Origin: an uncultured Fidelibacterota bacterium | GTDB taxonomy: Bacteria > Fidelibacterota > Marinisomatia > Marinisomatales > Marinisomataceae | NCBI GenBank assembly: GCA_902578385.1 | Contig: CACHCR010000002.1 | Location: 79,997-143,996 of the forward strand | Direction of reading: 5' to 3' | Length of the DNA stretch: 64,000 nucleotides | Shown: positions 28,967-37,630 of the stretch, in pieces | How positions within the stretch are numbered: position 1 is the first letter of the stretch | Layout of the letters: each line of letters opens with the position of its first letter | The notes under the pieces: model-generated | Database searches by the model: none | The model's input: the letters and a program-made list of their open reading frames with translations, nothing else | What the model was told of the DNA's origin: nothing | Made by a program: the position numbers and the translations under genes

Positions 28967-29800
28967 ATGAATCTTAAAAATAAACTTGTTCTTATTACAG
29001 GAGGAGCTAAAGGTATAGGTTTAGCTACTGCACAAAGAATTCTAAATGAAGGTGGAAAAGTAATACTTTGGGATTTCAAGGAAGATGATCTAAACACAAC
29101 TGTTAACAATTTTAAAGAGCAAGGATTCGATGTTTTTTCACAAATTTGTGATGTAACAAACAAAGAACAAGTTTATAACAATGCAAATATCATTAAGGAA
29201 AAATTTGGTGGTATTGATATCTTAATTAATAATGCTGGTACTGTTTATACAGGATATATGCTGGATAGAAGTGATGAAGAGCTTGAAAATCTTATTAATG
29301 TCAATTTCACATCAATGATATATACTATTCGCGCATTTATGCCAGGTATGCTTGAAAAAAACTTTGGACATATTATTAATATTTCTTCAGCATCTTCTAT
29401 GACTGGAGCACCTAAGTTAGCAGTATATGCTGCTACTAAATGGGCAGTTGCAGGATTAACTGAATCTTTAAGACTTGAAGTTCAAAAAATGGGTAAACCC
29501 GGTGTAAAATTTTCTTCTATTCACCCCAACTTTCTTAAAAAGGGATTATTTGAAGGAACCAAACTTAATTTATTAGGACAGTTACTAGCTCCAGGGGTAA
29601 AAAGCCATGACGCTGTAGCTAAAGTCATTGTAAATCGTGCAATTAAGCTTGGCTTTCATTCTCCAAAAGTGCCATGGATCATGAACCAGGTTGTTTTACT
29701 AAGAGCTTTATTGCCAAGTTCATTATTAATAAAATTTAGTAGTCTTTATGGTCTATATGATATGATGGATGATTATAAGGGCTATAATGATGGTAGATAA
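28967..29800 (+). CDS. Short-chain dehydrogenase/reductase
   Basis: NAD(P)-dependent oxidoreductase of the SDR family. Seen: cofactor loop TGGAKGIG, NNAG, and catalytic Ser/Tyr/Lys in ISSASSMTGAPKLAVYAATK. C-terminal part near LRALLPSSLLIKFSSLYG is hydrophobic, as in membrane-associated SDRs acting on lipids or retinoids. Start at ATG 28967, just before the Rossmann strand; an earlier in-frame ATG at 28916 lies inside the Pit gene. Substrate unknown. Confidence 0.88.
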   Translation: MNLKNKLVLITGGAKGIGLATAQRILNEGGKVILWDFKEDDLNTTVNNFKEQGFDVFSQICDVTNKEQVYNNANIIKEKFGGIDILINNAGTVYTGYMLDRSDEELENLINVNFTSMIYTIRAFMPGMLEKNFGHIINISSASSMTGAPKLAVYAATKWAVAGLTESLRLEVQKMGKPGVKFSSIHPNFLKKGLFEGTKLNLLGQLLAPGVKSHDAVAKVIVNRAIKLGFHSPKVPWIMNQVVLLRALLPSSLLIKFSSLYGLYDMMDDYKGYNDGR

Positions 29801-29822
29801 TTTTTTTATAAAGGAATAATGA

Positions 29823-30581
29823 ATGAAATATTATAAAAATCTATGGCTAATTATAGCATTTGCTTTTTCTATGTTTGGTTGCTCTAATCAAGATGCACAA
29901 TCTTCTGATGCTGATAAGGAGTTGATGGTAACTTTTGAAGATTCCTTAAGCTACTCTATTGGAGTTAATATTGGAAAAAATTTACCTGAAACAGAATTTA
30001 ATCAAGAGCTATTAATTGAAGGTCTTACTGATTATTGGAACCAAGAGGAGCCAAGATTAAATGCAGCTACTAGAAATGAGGTTTTAAGAGCATTTAACAT
30101 AATGAATTCACAATTAGAACGTGATAACATGAAGACAATGAGTGAAAGAGCATTGAAGCTTTCAAGAGAAAATAAAATGAAAGGTCAAGAATTCTTAGAA
30201 AACAACAAAACTGCAGAAGGTGTGAGAGTTTTTAGTAGAAGTCAAATTCAGTATAAGATTATTGCAGAAGGAGAAGGAGCAATTCCTGACTATGACGATG
30301 TTGTCAAGGTACATTATAATGGATATCTTATTGATGGGCATAAGTTTGATAGCAGTTACGATAGAGGAGAGCCAGCTACATTTGGAGTCAGTGCTGTAAT
30401 TCAAGGCTGGACAGAGGTTCTTCAAAAAATGAAGGTTGGTTCTAAGTGGGAAGTTTTCATTCCTCAAAATCTTGCTTATGGAACAACTGGAGTTGCTAGC
30501 GATCCTAAAAAGGGAGAGTATGTTATTCCTCCATCATCAACACTTATTTTTGAAATTGAATTATTAGAAATTCTGGATTAA
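29823..30581 (+). CDS. FKBP-type peptidyl-prolyl isomerase lipoprotein
   Basis: Periplasmic or outer-membrane protein-folding helper. Lipobox SMFGC (about Cys20), an N-terminal dimerisation segment (LSYSIGVNIGKNL, about residues 40-130) and a C-terminal FKBP domain (about 150-252) with VVKVHYNGYLIDGHKFDSSY, AVIQGWTEVLQKMKVG and IPQNLAYG. AAGGAA upstream acts as ribosome binding site. Same plan as Mip/FkpA proteins. Second gene after the SDR; three bases before the next lipoprotein. Confidence 0.92.
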   Translation: MKYYKNLWLIIAFAFSMFGCSNQDAQSSDADKELMVTFEDSLSYSIGVNIGKNLPETEFNQELLIEGLTDYWNQEEPRLNAATRNEVLRAFNIMNSQLERDNMKTMSERALKLSRENKMKGQEFLENNKTAEGVRVFSRSQIQYKIIAEGEGAIPDYDDVVKVHYNGYLIDGHKFDSSYDRGEPATFGVSAVIQGWTEVLQKMKVGSKWEVFIPQNLAYGTTGVASDPKKGEYVIPPSSTLIFEIELLEILD

Positions 30582-30583
30582 AA

Positions 30584-31531
30584 ATGAATTTTAATAAGTT
30601 ATTTCTATCATTTATTGCAATCTTAATTTTTAGTTGCAACCCCAGTCATCAAGTTATTGTGTTAGATAATCCAATGTTTGCAACTGATCCTGTAGAAGAT
30701 GCTGGAATGGATAGTATAGGATTTTTAATGAGAAAGCATGTCATTGTAGTTACTGTAAAAGATAAAAATGAAATTCATGTTTATAATGCAATGAACGGAG
30801 AATTTAAAAAATCAATTAAAAGGGATAATGCTTTTCCAAACGGAGTTACTACAATTAATGACCAGTTTGTATTGGTTACAGAAAGAGATAATAAACAGGT
30901 TGCAGTCTTTAACTCTTCAATGGATTTTCTTGGAACGTTTGGAAATGATGAGTTGCGTAGTCCATATGGAATTACATTTTATAAACAAGAAGAGGGATTA
31001 TACAAAGTCTTAGTTACTGATAGTTACGAGTATAATAATCCTAGAGAAGATAGAATACTCACTTGGGATTTCACAATTGATAATGAAAGTTTTAATGTCA
31101 GCTCTGCTACCGTTTTAGGCAATCCAACTCTATACCAAGTTGAAAGCATTTATGCTGATCAGCATTACCAAACCTTATTAGTTGCAGAAGAGATGCAGGA
31201 GCATCATAAAGTGATGGCTTTAGATTTAATGACAGGTGAAGTCAAAAAAGAAGATTTAGGTAATTTTAACAGAGGAAATGACCCTGAAGGTATTGCTTTA
31301 GTAATTAATAAAGATAACAATGGATATTGGATTTGTACTGAGCAAAGTAAAACAGATAATCGTTTTCATTTGTATGATCGCAAAACGTTAGAATATATGA
31401 ATACTATGTACTTAGATAATGTTTCCTACACAGATGGTATTGCTACCGCTTATATGCATGGTAAATGGTTTCTATATGCAGTAGATAATGATGCTAGGGT
31501 TGTTGCATTTGAATTACCAGAAATCAATTAG
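30584..31531 (+). CDS. Phytase-like beta-propeller lipoprotein
   Basis: Lipoprotein signal with lipobox IFSC (Cys18), then about six propeller-like repeats. The wording DAGMDSIGFLMRKHVIVVTVKDKN near the N-terminus and NDPEGIALV followed by GYWICTEQSKTDNRFHLYDRKT resembles beta-propeller phytases, which release phosphate from inositol phosphates using calcium. The catalytic acidic cluster cannot be confirmed by eye. The location next to phoU, a Pit transporter and a Pho-type regulator supports a role in organic phosphate use, but that is inference. Confidence 0.6.
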   Translation: MNFNKLFLSFIAILIFSCNPSHQVIVLDNPMFATDPVEDAGMDSIGFLMRKHVIVVTVKDKNEIHVYNAMNGEFKKSIKRDNAFPNGVTTINDQFVLVTERDNKQVAVFNSSMDFLGTFGNDELRSPYGITFYKQEEGLYKVLVTDSYEYNNPREDRILTWDFTIDNESFNVSSATVLGNPTLYQVESIYADQHYQTLLVAEEMQEHHKVMALDLMTGEVKKEDLGNFNRGNDPEGIALVINKDNNGYWICTEQSKTDNRFHLYDRKTLEYMNTMYLDNVSYTDGIATAYMHGKWFLYAVDNDARVVAFELPEIN

Positions 31532-32398
31532 ATGAACATACTGTATTTTCTAATATTTTTTTTCACTTTTCTTATTATCATATATTTTTTAAGAAATTCA
31601 ATTATTCTAAACATTTACAAGCTACCTTTAATAAGAAAATCTTGGCAGCTTCCCAATATGGATGCACATAGTGTTAATCTAGTTAATAATGATAAACCTG
31701 TAGTTGTTTGTTGTGGAGACAGTATTACTCATGGACATATCGGCTATGATTGGGTGAGTTCCTTACGAGAGAAAGATGATTCTAAGATTTACATAAATGC
31801 AGGTGTAAACGCTGACCTTACATGGAATTTAAATCAAAGAGCTGATGATATCATAAAACATAACCCAGATTATATTACCATATTAATTGGTACAAATGAT
31901 GCAATTGGAAGTCAGCCTGTCAAATTAATTCAAGATTACTATATCCAGACAAAAAATCTTCCTCAAACTCCTTCAATAGATTGGTTTGAAGAACAAATTG
32001 AAATCTTTGTGGATGAGATTAAAAAAAATACTTCTGCTAAAATTGCAATCACTACACTGCCGTGGTTAGGAGAGCAAGAAGATGCTACTATTATTAATGT
32101 CATTAAGAATCATAATAAGATAATTAAAAGAATTGCTTTGAAATATGATATATCAATTATTGATTTGTTTTCAAAATTCAAAGAAAAAATAAATCATAAT
32201 GATAGCGTTCCATACACTACTTCTGAACTTAGAAGATTAAGGGGTCTTAGAGCTGTTATACTTTATTATGTATTTGGCTGGAGTTGGAATAGAATAGGCA
32301 TGAAATATAAGCTTCAACTTCTTTGTGATCATATTCACTTGAATGAAAGAGGTGGAAGCTTAATAGAAAATGAAGTGAAAAGATTCTTGTCTAAATAA
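31532..32398 (+). CDS. Membrane-anchored SGNH/GDSL hydrolase
   Basis: Esterase/lipase-type hydrolase with an N-terminal membrane anchor (residues 1-27). Catalytic blocks: GDSITHG (Ser64), the Gly in NAGVNADLTWNL, Asn in IGTNDAIG and the Asp/His in DHIHLNERG near the C-terminus. 288 residues. Follows the phytase-like gene without a gap and ends the phosphate-region run. Substrate unknown; phospholipid or acyl esters are possible. Confidence 0.85.
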   Translation: MNILYFLIFFFTFLIIIYFLRNSIILNIYKLPLIRKSWQLPNMDAHSVNLVNNDKPVVVCCGDSITHGHIGYDWVSSLREKDDSKIYINAGVNADLTWNLNQRADDIIKHNPDYITILIGTNDAIGSQPVKLIQDYYIQTKNLPQTPSIDWFEEQIEIFVDEIKKNTSAKIAITTLPWLGEQEDATIINVIKNHNKIIKRIALKYDISIIDLFSKFKEKINHNDSVPYTTSELRRLRGLRAVILYYVFGWSWNRIGMKYKLQLLCDHIHLNERGGSLIENEVKRFLSK

Positions 32399-32477
32399 AT
32401 TTAGAATCTCAATCATCGCCCATACTACTTATAATCTGCCATGCAAGAATAATAAATAGTATTTCCATATTTAAAAG

Positions 32478-32759
32478 TTAGTCTAATTCTTTTAATGCCT
32501 CAACTAATTGATATTCTTTTTCAAATATTTTTTCCATACCACCTTCTTCTTTTAGCAAGATATATCCATAAGATTTTGAACCAATTGCAATTTTATCTCC
32601 ATAGCGAGTGTCATACCAATATTGGTCACCTTTACTGTCGATAATTACTTGATATCTACCATTTTGATTTTCTTCATCATGATCATCAAATCCCATTAAT
32701 AAAAACATGTTTACTGTTGCTAATATTCCAATGATAAAACTTTTAATATCTAATTTCAT
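32478..32759 (-). CDS. Small secreted or membrane-anchored protein of unknown function (93 residues)
   Basis: N-terminal hydrophobic segment (about residues 7-23), then an acidic spacer (DDHDEENQ) and a small beta-rich part with YQVIIDSKGDQYWYDTRYGDKI. The start is supported by AAGGAGA 6 bases before the ATG. I do not recognise a family. The pattern fits a signal-anchored periplasmic protein. It lies between convergent SGNH and upstream tRNA-Arg, both transcriptionally separate. Confidence 0.65.
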   Translation of the reverse strand: MKLDIKSFIIGILATVNMFLLMGFDDHDEENQNGRYQVIIDSKGDQYWYDTRYGDKIAIGSKSYGYILLKEEGGMEKIFEKEYQLVEALKELD

Positions 32760-32825
32760 ATTTTTCTCCTTATTAGTTATTGTAAAATTAATGGTTTTAA
32801 GAAATAAAGGGAGGGAATATTATTG

Positions 32826-32899
32826 TACCCCGGACAGGATTTGAACCTGTGACCTACGGATTAGAAATCCGTTGCTCTATCCAGCTGAGCTACCGGGGC
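32826..32899 (-). tRNA. tRNA-Arg (TCT)
   Basis: 74-base cloverleaf on the minus strand: acceptor GCCCCGG with CCGGGGT (one G-U pair), D-arm GCTCAGCTGGATAGAGC, anticodon TCT reading AGA, the Arg codon used most in this window, T-arm AGGTTCAAATCCT, discriminator A. CCA is not encoded. Confidence 0.96.
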
Positions 32900-32954
32900 A
32901 TGGGCCAAATTTAACTAAATAATAAAAATTTTAAAGCTTTTTTGTAAAATTCTT

Positions 32955-32976
32955 CCGACGAGTCCCCGACGAGAAA
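32955..32976 (+). repeat. Direct repeat CCGACGAG with 11-base period
   Basis: CCGACGAGTCC (32955-32965) is followed directly by CCGACGAGAAA (32966-32976). This GC-rich pair stands out in a very AT-rich 152-base gap between the divergent tRNA-Arg and the 75-residue gene. An 11-base period puts both copies on one helix face, as in a regulator binding site; the regulator is unknown. Confidence 0.5.
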
Positions 32977-33038
32977 TTTCTTGCAAAAAATCTAGTTTAG
33001 TATTAGAATATTGAAATAAGCTTATTCACTAAACTTTT

Positions 33039-33045
33039 TAAGGAG
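33039..33045 (+). promoter_or_regulatory. Strong Shine-Dalgarno TAAGGAG
   Basis: Seven-base match to the 16S rRNA 3' end, 6 bases before ATG 33052. Stronger than most ribosome sites in the window and supports both the start and high expression of the 75-residue protein. Confidence 0.8.
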
Positions 33046-33051
33046 AATAAA

Positions 33052-33279
33052 ATGGCTGAAAAAGTAAAAACATGTGGTGTTAGTAAAGAAAAAGGCTATC
33101 TATATTACTTAGGTAAAGATGGTAATGTATGGCGCTCAGGTATGTCAAGAGGCGGATCTGGTGGCGGTAATGCAGAAAAAGTTGCTGACGCAGGCGTAAC
33201 GCGTGAAAGTGGTTACCTATACTTCATCGATAAAGACGGTGATGTATCTCGCGCACCTATGGCTAGAGGTAGAGGTTAA
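33052..33279 (+). CDS. 75-residue protein made of two copies of a 33-residue repeat
   Basis: Two tandem copies: residues 2-34 (AEKVKTCGVSKEKGYLYYL...) and about 41-73 (AEKVADAGVTRESGYLYFI...), joined by GGSGGGN. Both end in M(S/A)RG after KDG(N/D)V. No signal peptide. Function not recognised. Codon use differs from neighbours (CGC, CGT, GCG, GGC appear, while most genes here use AGA and A/T-ending codons), which can mean high expression or transfer. It has its own strong ribosome site and terminator, so it is a single-gene unit. Confidence 0.85.
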   Translation: MAEKVKTCGVSKEKGYLYYLGKDGNVWRSGMSRGGSGGGNAEKVADAGVTRESGYLYFIDKDGDVSRAPMARGRG

Positions 33280-33306
33280 TAAACTTTTATCTTTTTAGGT
33301 TTAATT

Positions 33307-33340
33307 AAAAAAGGAGCATTTCGATGCTCCTTTTTTTTAT
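33307..33340 (+). terminator. Bidirectional Rho-independent terminator with TTCG loop
   Basis: AAAAAGGAGCAT (33307-33318), loop TTCG, ATGCTCCTTTTT (33323-33334), then T-run. A UUCG tetraloop makes the hairpin very stable. A-run on the other side lets it also end the convergent minus-strand run starting with the DUF502 gene. Confidence 0.93.
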
Positions 33341-33957
33341 TTTACTATAGAATTTTTATGACTACCAACAATTCCGCTTGAAACAATCATTCGGAATCCT
33401 TCTTCAACATTAACATCTGCTGGTGTAGTATCTTCTTTGGCTATAATTACAAAATATCCAGAAGTAGGATTAGGTGTTGTTGGTACAAATAAATGGTAGA
33501 ATTGCTCGTTAATTTCATTTACAGATTCTCCAGTAACAAATCCTAATGTCCACATTCCTTTTCTAGGATATTCAATATAAACAACTTTTTGGAATGACTC
33601 AGTTTGAGACCCGGATAGTGTTTCAATTATTTGTTTTGTTGTTGCATAAATTGAATCGATTAAAGGAATTTTTTTGAAGATGCCTTCCATCCAGTTTACA
33701 ACTCTTTTGCCAAAAACATTTCGTGCTAACGCTCCAACAATTATCAAAGCTAGAAATACAATTAGCAATCCAACCAATGAGCTCAGCAATCCGAAACCAG
33801 GGAAATTAGCATTAACAAACCTTTCTAATGGTTCAGCAACAGTGCCACCAAGCCAAATTGTGACCTCTAAAGTAACTTGAATTACATAGACAGTCAGAGC
33901 TAATGGTACAATAGTTGCAATACCTGCTAATAGATTTGATTTAATTTTTTCAATCAT
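33337..33957 (-). CDS. DUF502 family membrane protein
   Basis: Integral membrane protein with two N-terminal segments (about residues 10-32 and 55-80) and a soluble C-terminal half; NLLAGIATIVPLALTVYVI at the start, then IPLIDSIYATTKQIIETLSG and LGFVTGES are typical of DUF502. 206 residues, normal. No biochemical function is established for the family as far as I know. Ends at the bidirectional terminator; the last gene of a minus-strand run. Confidence 0.88.
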   Translation of the reverse strand: MIEKIKSNLLAGIATIVPLALTVYVIQVTLEVTIWLGGTVAEPLERFVNANFPGFGLLSSLVGLLIVFLALIIVGALARNVFGKRVVNWMEGIFKKIPLIDSIYATTKQIIETLSGSQTESFQKVVYIEYPRKGMWTLGFVTGESVNEINEQFYHLFVPTTPNPTSGYFVIIAKEDTTPADVNVEEGFRMIVSSGIVGSHKNSIVK

Positions 33958-33982
33958 AATTTAATTTATTAAAAAATAGATT

Positions 33983-34864
33983 CTATTTCCTATATATAAG
34001 TACAGAACTGCCAAGAATAAATAAGGTACCTATAATTTCTTTTGTTGATAACACCTCTCCTAAAAAAACCCATCCAAGAAAAATCGCAACAATTGGAGGA
34101 AAAATTGCAACATATGTTACTTGAGTAACATTTAGATGTTGATATAGCCAAAAATAAATCCCCCAAGATATAAACCCCCCGAAAATAATTAAGTATAACG
34201 TTGAAAGAATAAGTTCATTTGTCCAAATTATAACTGACAGATCTTCTTGAGCAAAAGATGACATCGAAAGCATAACTACACCTGTTAATACTTGGCATAC
34301 AGCATTCATTTGGAATGGGCCAACTTCATCATTATGTTTTTTATATTGAACACTTGGATATGCCGCAATAATAATTACTGTGATTAAAACGATTATAGCG
34401 GAAAAAGATTGAGAAGCTAAGTCAATTTCTTGATTAGTACTCATAATAATAACTCCTAAAAGTCCTGTAAAAAGTGCTGCAATTTTATTTTTATTTAATC
34501 TTTCATTGGGATCATCTTTTATCATAAAATGAGCCATTAAACTTGTAAATAATGGGAATAAGCCCCATAAAATTGAAGATATGCTTGAATATATATATTG
34601 AGTTGCCCAGTAGGTCATTCCGTAAGATAAACTAAAGTTTAAAAGCCCAAAAGATAGATATAGTTTTATAGCTTGAGGAGTAGTAGGAATTGAAAGCCTC
34701 TTATAGTATATGTAAAAAAAGAATATAATTCCTGAAAAAAGAAATCTAAGTCCAACTCCATAGAATGGAGGTACTCCAGCATTTAAAGAGATTTTAATAA
34801 AATACCATGTTGAACCCCAAATCAAGCATAGAGCTATAAAAGGAAATAAAATTTTATTATTCAT
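33983..34864 (-). CDS. EamA/DMT-family transporter
   Basis: Ten-segment drug/metabolite transporter with two EamA halves, recognisable from CLIWGSTWYFIKISL at the N-terminus and IFPPIVAIFLGWVFLGEVLSTKEIIG near the end. 293 residues, normal. ATG overlaps the secF stop (TAATG), so it is translated with secDF. Substrate unknown; a second EamA protein of different sequence is at 59578. Confidence 0.9.
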   Translation of the reverse strand: MNNKILFPFIALCLIWGSTWYFIKISLNAGVPPFYGVGLRFLFSGIIFFFYIYYKRLSIPTTPQAIKLYLSFGLLNFSLSYGMTYWATQYIYSSISSILWGLFPLFTSLMAHFMIKDDPNERLNKNKIAALFTGLLGVIIMSTNQEIDLASQSFSAIIVLITVIIIAAYPSVQYKKHNDEVGPFQMNAVCQVLTGVVMLSMSSFAQEDLSVIIWTNELILSTLYLIIFGGFISWGIYFWLYQHLNVTQVTYVAIFPPIVAIFLGWVFLGEVLSTKEIIGTLFILGSSVLIYRK

Positions 34865-35784
34865 TATTTTGAAGATTGATATATGGTTGCAAGCAATGCA
34901 CTTGCAATGTAAATACTAGAATATGTACCTACGATAACACCTATCAACATAGTAAATGAAAATGGCCTAATAACTTCTCCGCCATATATAAGCAAAACAA
35001 TAATCACAAATAATGTAGTTAATGAGGTGATTAATGTTCTACTTAAAGATTGATTGATACTTTTATTAATTGTTGATTCAAACATCACAGTACCAGAAGA
35101 TTTCATATTTTCTCTAATTCTATCAAGAATAACAATTGTATCATTTAATGAATAACCCACAATAGTTAAGAATGCAGCAACAGTGCTTAGGGTGATTTCA
35201 AAACCAGTAAATGAGAAAACACCAAGTGTAATTATAACATCATGAACTAATGCTAAAATAGCTCCAAGAGCAAATCTAAATTCGAATCTTACTGATATAT
35301 AAAAAAGAATTAATACTAAAGCAGAAATAACAGACCAAAATGCTTTTCCACTCAATTCTGATCCTACTTTAGGACTTACTGAGCCTAGAGATAGAATGAA
35401 ATCATTTTTATTTTCCGGAACTTTTTCAGTCATAGAATTATAAAGATGATTAATTACTAATTGGCCAAAATTTTCTGGTTCATTATCAAGAGATTTTATT
35501 TTAATCATTACATCGCTTTCGCTTCCAAAATATTTTATTTCTTCACTACTTAAATCTAAAACACTTTCATTTACTGATACCGATTTAAGAGCACTTCTAA
35601 TCTCTTGAATTGAAACATCTTCTGAAAAATTTACTCCAATGGCAGTTCCGCCTTTAAAATCGATTCCGAGATTAACTCCCATTAATAGCATTATAATAGA
35701 GCCAAAAGCTAAGACAGAAGAAAGACCAAATCCAAAGGATTTGAATTTCATAAAATTAATTTTTGTATTTTCCATAAATTTCAT
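34864..35784 (-). CDS. secF: Protein translocase subunit SecF
   Basis: Partner of SecD, using proton-motive force to pull proteins through SecYEG. Six membrane segments with a periplasmic domain after the first. Seen: GVNLGIDFKGGTAI, VGYSLNDTIVILDRIREN and the final membrane pair with TTLFVIIVLLIYGGEVIRPFSF. 306 residues, normal. Two bases after secD. ATG 35784 or 35775 are both possible starts. Confidence 0.95.
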   Translation of the reverse strand: MKFMENTKINFMKFKSFGFGLSSVLAFGSIIMLLMGVNLGIDFKGGTAIGVNFSEDVSIQEIRSALKSVSVNESVLDLSSEEIKYFGSESDVMIKIKSLDNEPENFGQLVINHLYNSMTEKVPENKNDFILSLGSVSPKVGSELSGKAFWSVISALVLILFYISVRFEFRFALGAILALVHDVIITLGVFSFTGFEITLSTVAAFLTIVGYSLNDTIVILDRIRENMKSSGTVMFESTINKSINQSLSRTLITSLTTLFVIIVLLIYGGEVIRPFSFTMLIGVIVGTYSSIYIASALLATIYQSSK

Positions 35785-35786
35785 AA

Positions 35787-37586
35787 TTATATACTGAGTT
35801 TTTCAACATTCTTTCTTGTCGTTATAAAGTCAAAAACAAATCTTGTAACAATAATTGCAGTAAACATACTTACAATAATTCCCCAGAATAATACAGTTGC
35901 AAAACCTTTTATAGGTCCACTTCCATATTGGTATAAAACTGCAGCAGCTATTCCTGTAGTTAAATTTGCATCTACAATTGTTCTAATGGCTCTTTCATAT
36001 CCCGAATCAATCGCTGATCTTACAGATTTACCATTACGCAATTCTTCCTTAATTCTTTCAAAAATAATAACATTAGCATCAACAGACATTCCTACTGTCA
36101 AAATTAATCCCGCTATACCAGGTAGAGTTAACGTAGCTTCAAGTAACGCAAGAACACCTAATAACAAAATTAAAGTCCATAAAACTGAAAAACTTGCAAT
36201 TAAGCCTGATAGTTTATAAAAGAGAACTATAAATAAAACAACAAGCAATAAACCGATTGCCATTGATAATGTTCCTTTACTAATTGAATCAGCCCCCAAT
36301 GAAGCACCTACGGTTCTTTCCTCTGCGATTGTAACAGGTACTGGTAATGCTCCTGCTCTTAATACAATAGCAATATCCTCTGCTTCTTCAATAGAATCTA
36401 ATCCCTCAATTACTGTACCACCGCCAAATATTTGACCTCTAATAACAGGTGCCATATGAACCTTTCTATCTAAAACTATTGCAATTCTATTATTAATATT
36501 AGCACCAGTAATTCTAGCCCACTCTCTTGAACCTTCACTGTTCATTTCTACTTCAACAACCGCTTGACCTGCAGTGACTCCTGCTTGACTTAATCTCATT
36601 TGAGCGTCTTCAATAACTCCGCCAGTTAGCTCAGCATTATTAAATAAATGATATAAAGTATAAAATTCTTCTTCTTCACCAATTTCATTAATTAGCTTAA
36701 TAGAAGAATCACTTGTTAGAATAGTACTATTAGTTGCTTCCAATATTTGTTTTACATTATCCTGAGCTAAAATTTCTTTCATAGAACCAAGATTCTCTGA
36801 AGATATAGCCAAGTTTCCTCCTACTGAAATTAATAAAGATGAAAACCCGAGATTTGAAGAAGTATTAGAATCAAAAAGTTCATTAATTTCACTGTCTTCA
36901 TCAATACTATTTTTGGATGTTGAAGAAGCGGCAATACTATCAATCTGTCTAATCATTGCATTAGTACTTTCAACATCTTTTACAATCATTAATTCTAAAA
37001 GCGCTGTACTTTGAAGAAGATCCCTAGCTCTTTCAGAATCTTCGATTCCAGCTAACTCAACAATAACCCTATTATTTCCTTGTTTTTGTATTGTTGGTTC
37101 GGCTACTCCAAATTGATCAACACGATTTTGAATGATTTCAATTACTCTTTTAATTGAATCTTCAGATTGTAAGGAGAGTTGAGTAATTATTTGGTCTTTG
37201 GTTTTACCATAGTTAATAAAATATCTAGGTAATTTTAAATTCTTATCATCAGCAATATTTTCAAAAACTGTAAAAAAGTCACTTGATGAATTATTATACT
37301 CAATTTTTAACTCATCAAGAAAGTCATCAAAATTATTATCTTTATTTTTAGCAAGATTGTCTATTAGCTGAGGAAGATCAACCTCAAGAACAATATAAAT
37401 TCCACCTTTCAAATCTAATCCTTGTTTTAGGCTTCTAGATTCAAAGTAATCTTTTTGTTCAGATGATAGATTGGATATACTTTCGTCATCCATCATTGCA
37501 TATCGTATAGATGGAAGTAGTGCATAAATACCTAATCCGAATACAAATAATATTGTTAATAATCTATTTCTAATTGAACTATTCAT
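35787..37586 (-). CDS. secD: Protein translocase subunit SecD
   Basis: Motor-like partner of SecYEG. N-terminal segment, large periplasmic P1 domain (about residues 50-400) with GLDLKGGIYIVLEVDL and RVDQFGVAEPTIQKQG, then five C-terminal segments with LTVGMSVDANVIIFERIKEELRNG. 599 residues; the P1 domain has a low-complexity acidic insert (about 220-270), common in this superphylum. Separate from SecF, not fused as in many Bacteroidetes. Confidence 0.95.
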   Translation of the reverse strand: MNSSIRNRLLTILFVFGLGIYALLPSIRYAMMDDESISNLSSEQKDYFESRSLKQGLDLKGGIYIVLEVDLPQLIDNLAKNKDNNFDDFLDELKIEYNNSSSDFFTVFENIADDKNLKLPRYFINYGKTKDQIITQLSLQSEDSIKRVIEIIQNRVDQFGVAEPTIQKQGNNRVIVELAGIEDSERARDLLQSTALLELMIVKDVESTNAMIRQIDSIAASSTSKNSIDEDSEINELFDSNTSSNLGFSSLLISVGGNLAISSENLGSMKEILAQDNVKQILEATNSTILTSDSSIKLINEIGEEEEFYTLYHLFNNAELTGGVIEDAQMRLSQAGVTAGQAVVEVEMNSEGSREWARITGANINNRIAIVLDRKVHMAPVIRGQIFGGGTVIEGLDSIEEAEDIAIVLRAGALPVPVTIAEERTVGASLGADSISKGTLSMAIGLLLVVLFIVLFYKLSGLIASFSVLWTLILLLGVLALLEATLTLPGIAGLILTVGMSVDANVIIFERIKEELRNGKSVRSAIDSGYERAIRTIVDANLTTGIAAAVLYQYGSGPIKGFATVLFWGIIVSMFTAIIVTRFVFDFITTRKNVEKLSI

Positions 37587-37630
37587 AAGTGAGTGAATTT
37601 AATACATTAACATGCTTTTTCACTATTTTT

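Noticed and set aside
32954..32980. Hammerhead-ribozyme-like core (CCGACGAG ... GAGAAA)
   Set aside because: The essential CUGANGA is CCGACGA here, with C in place of the conserved U, the stem II candidate has only three pairs and no flanking stems I/III were found.
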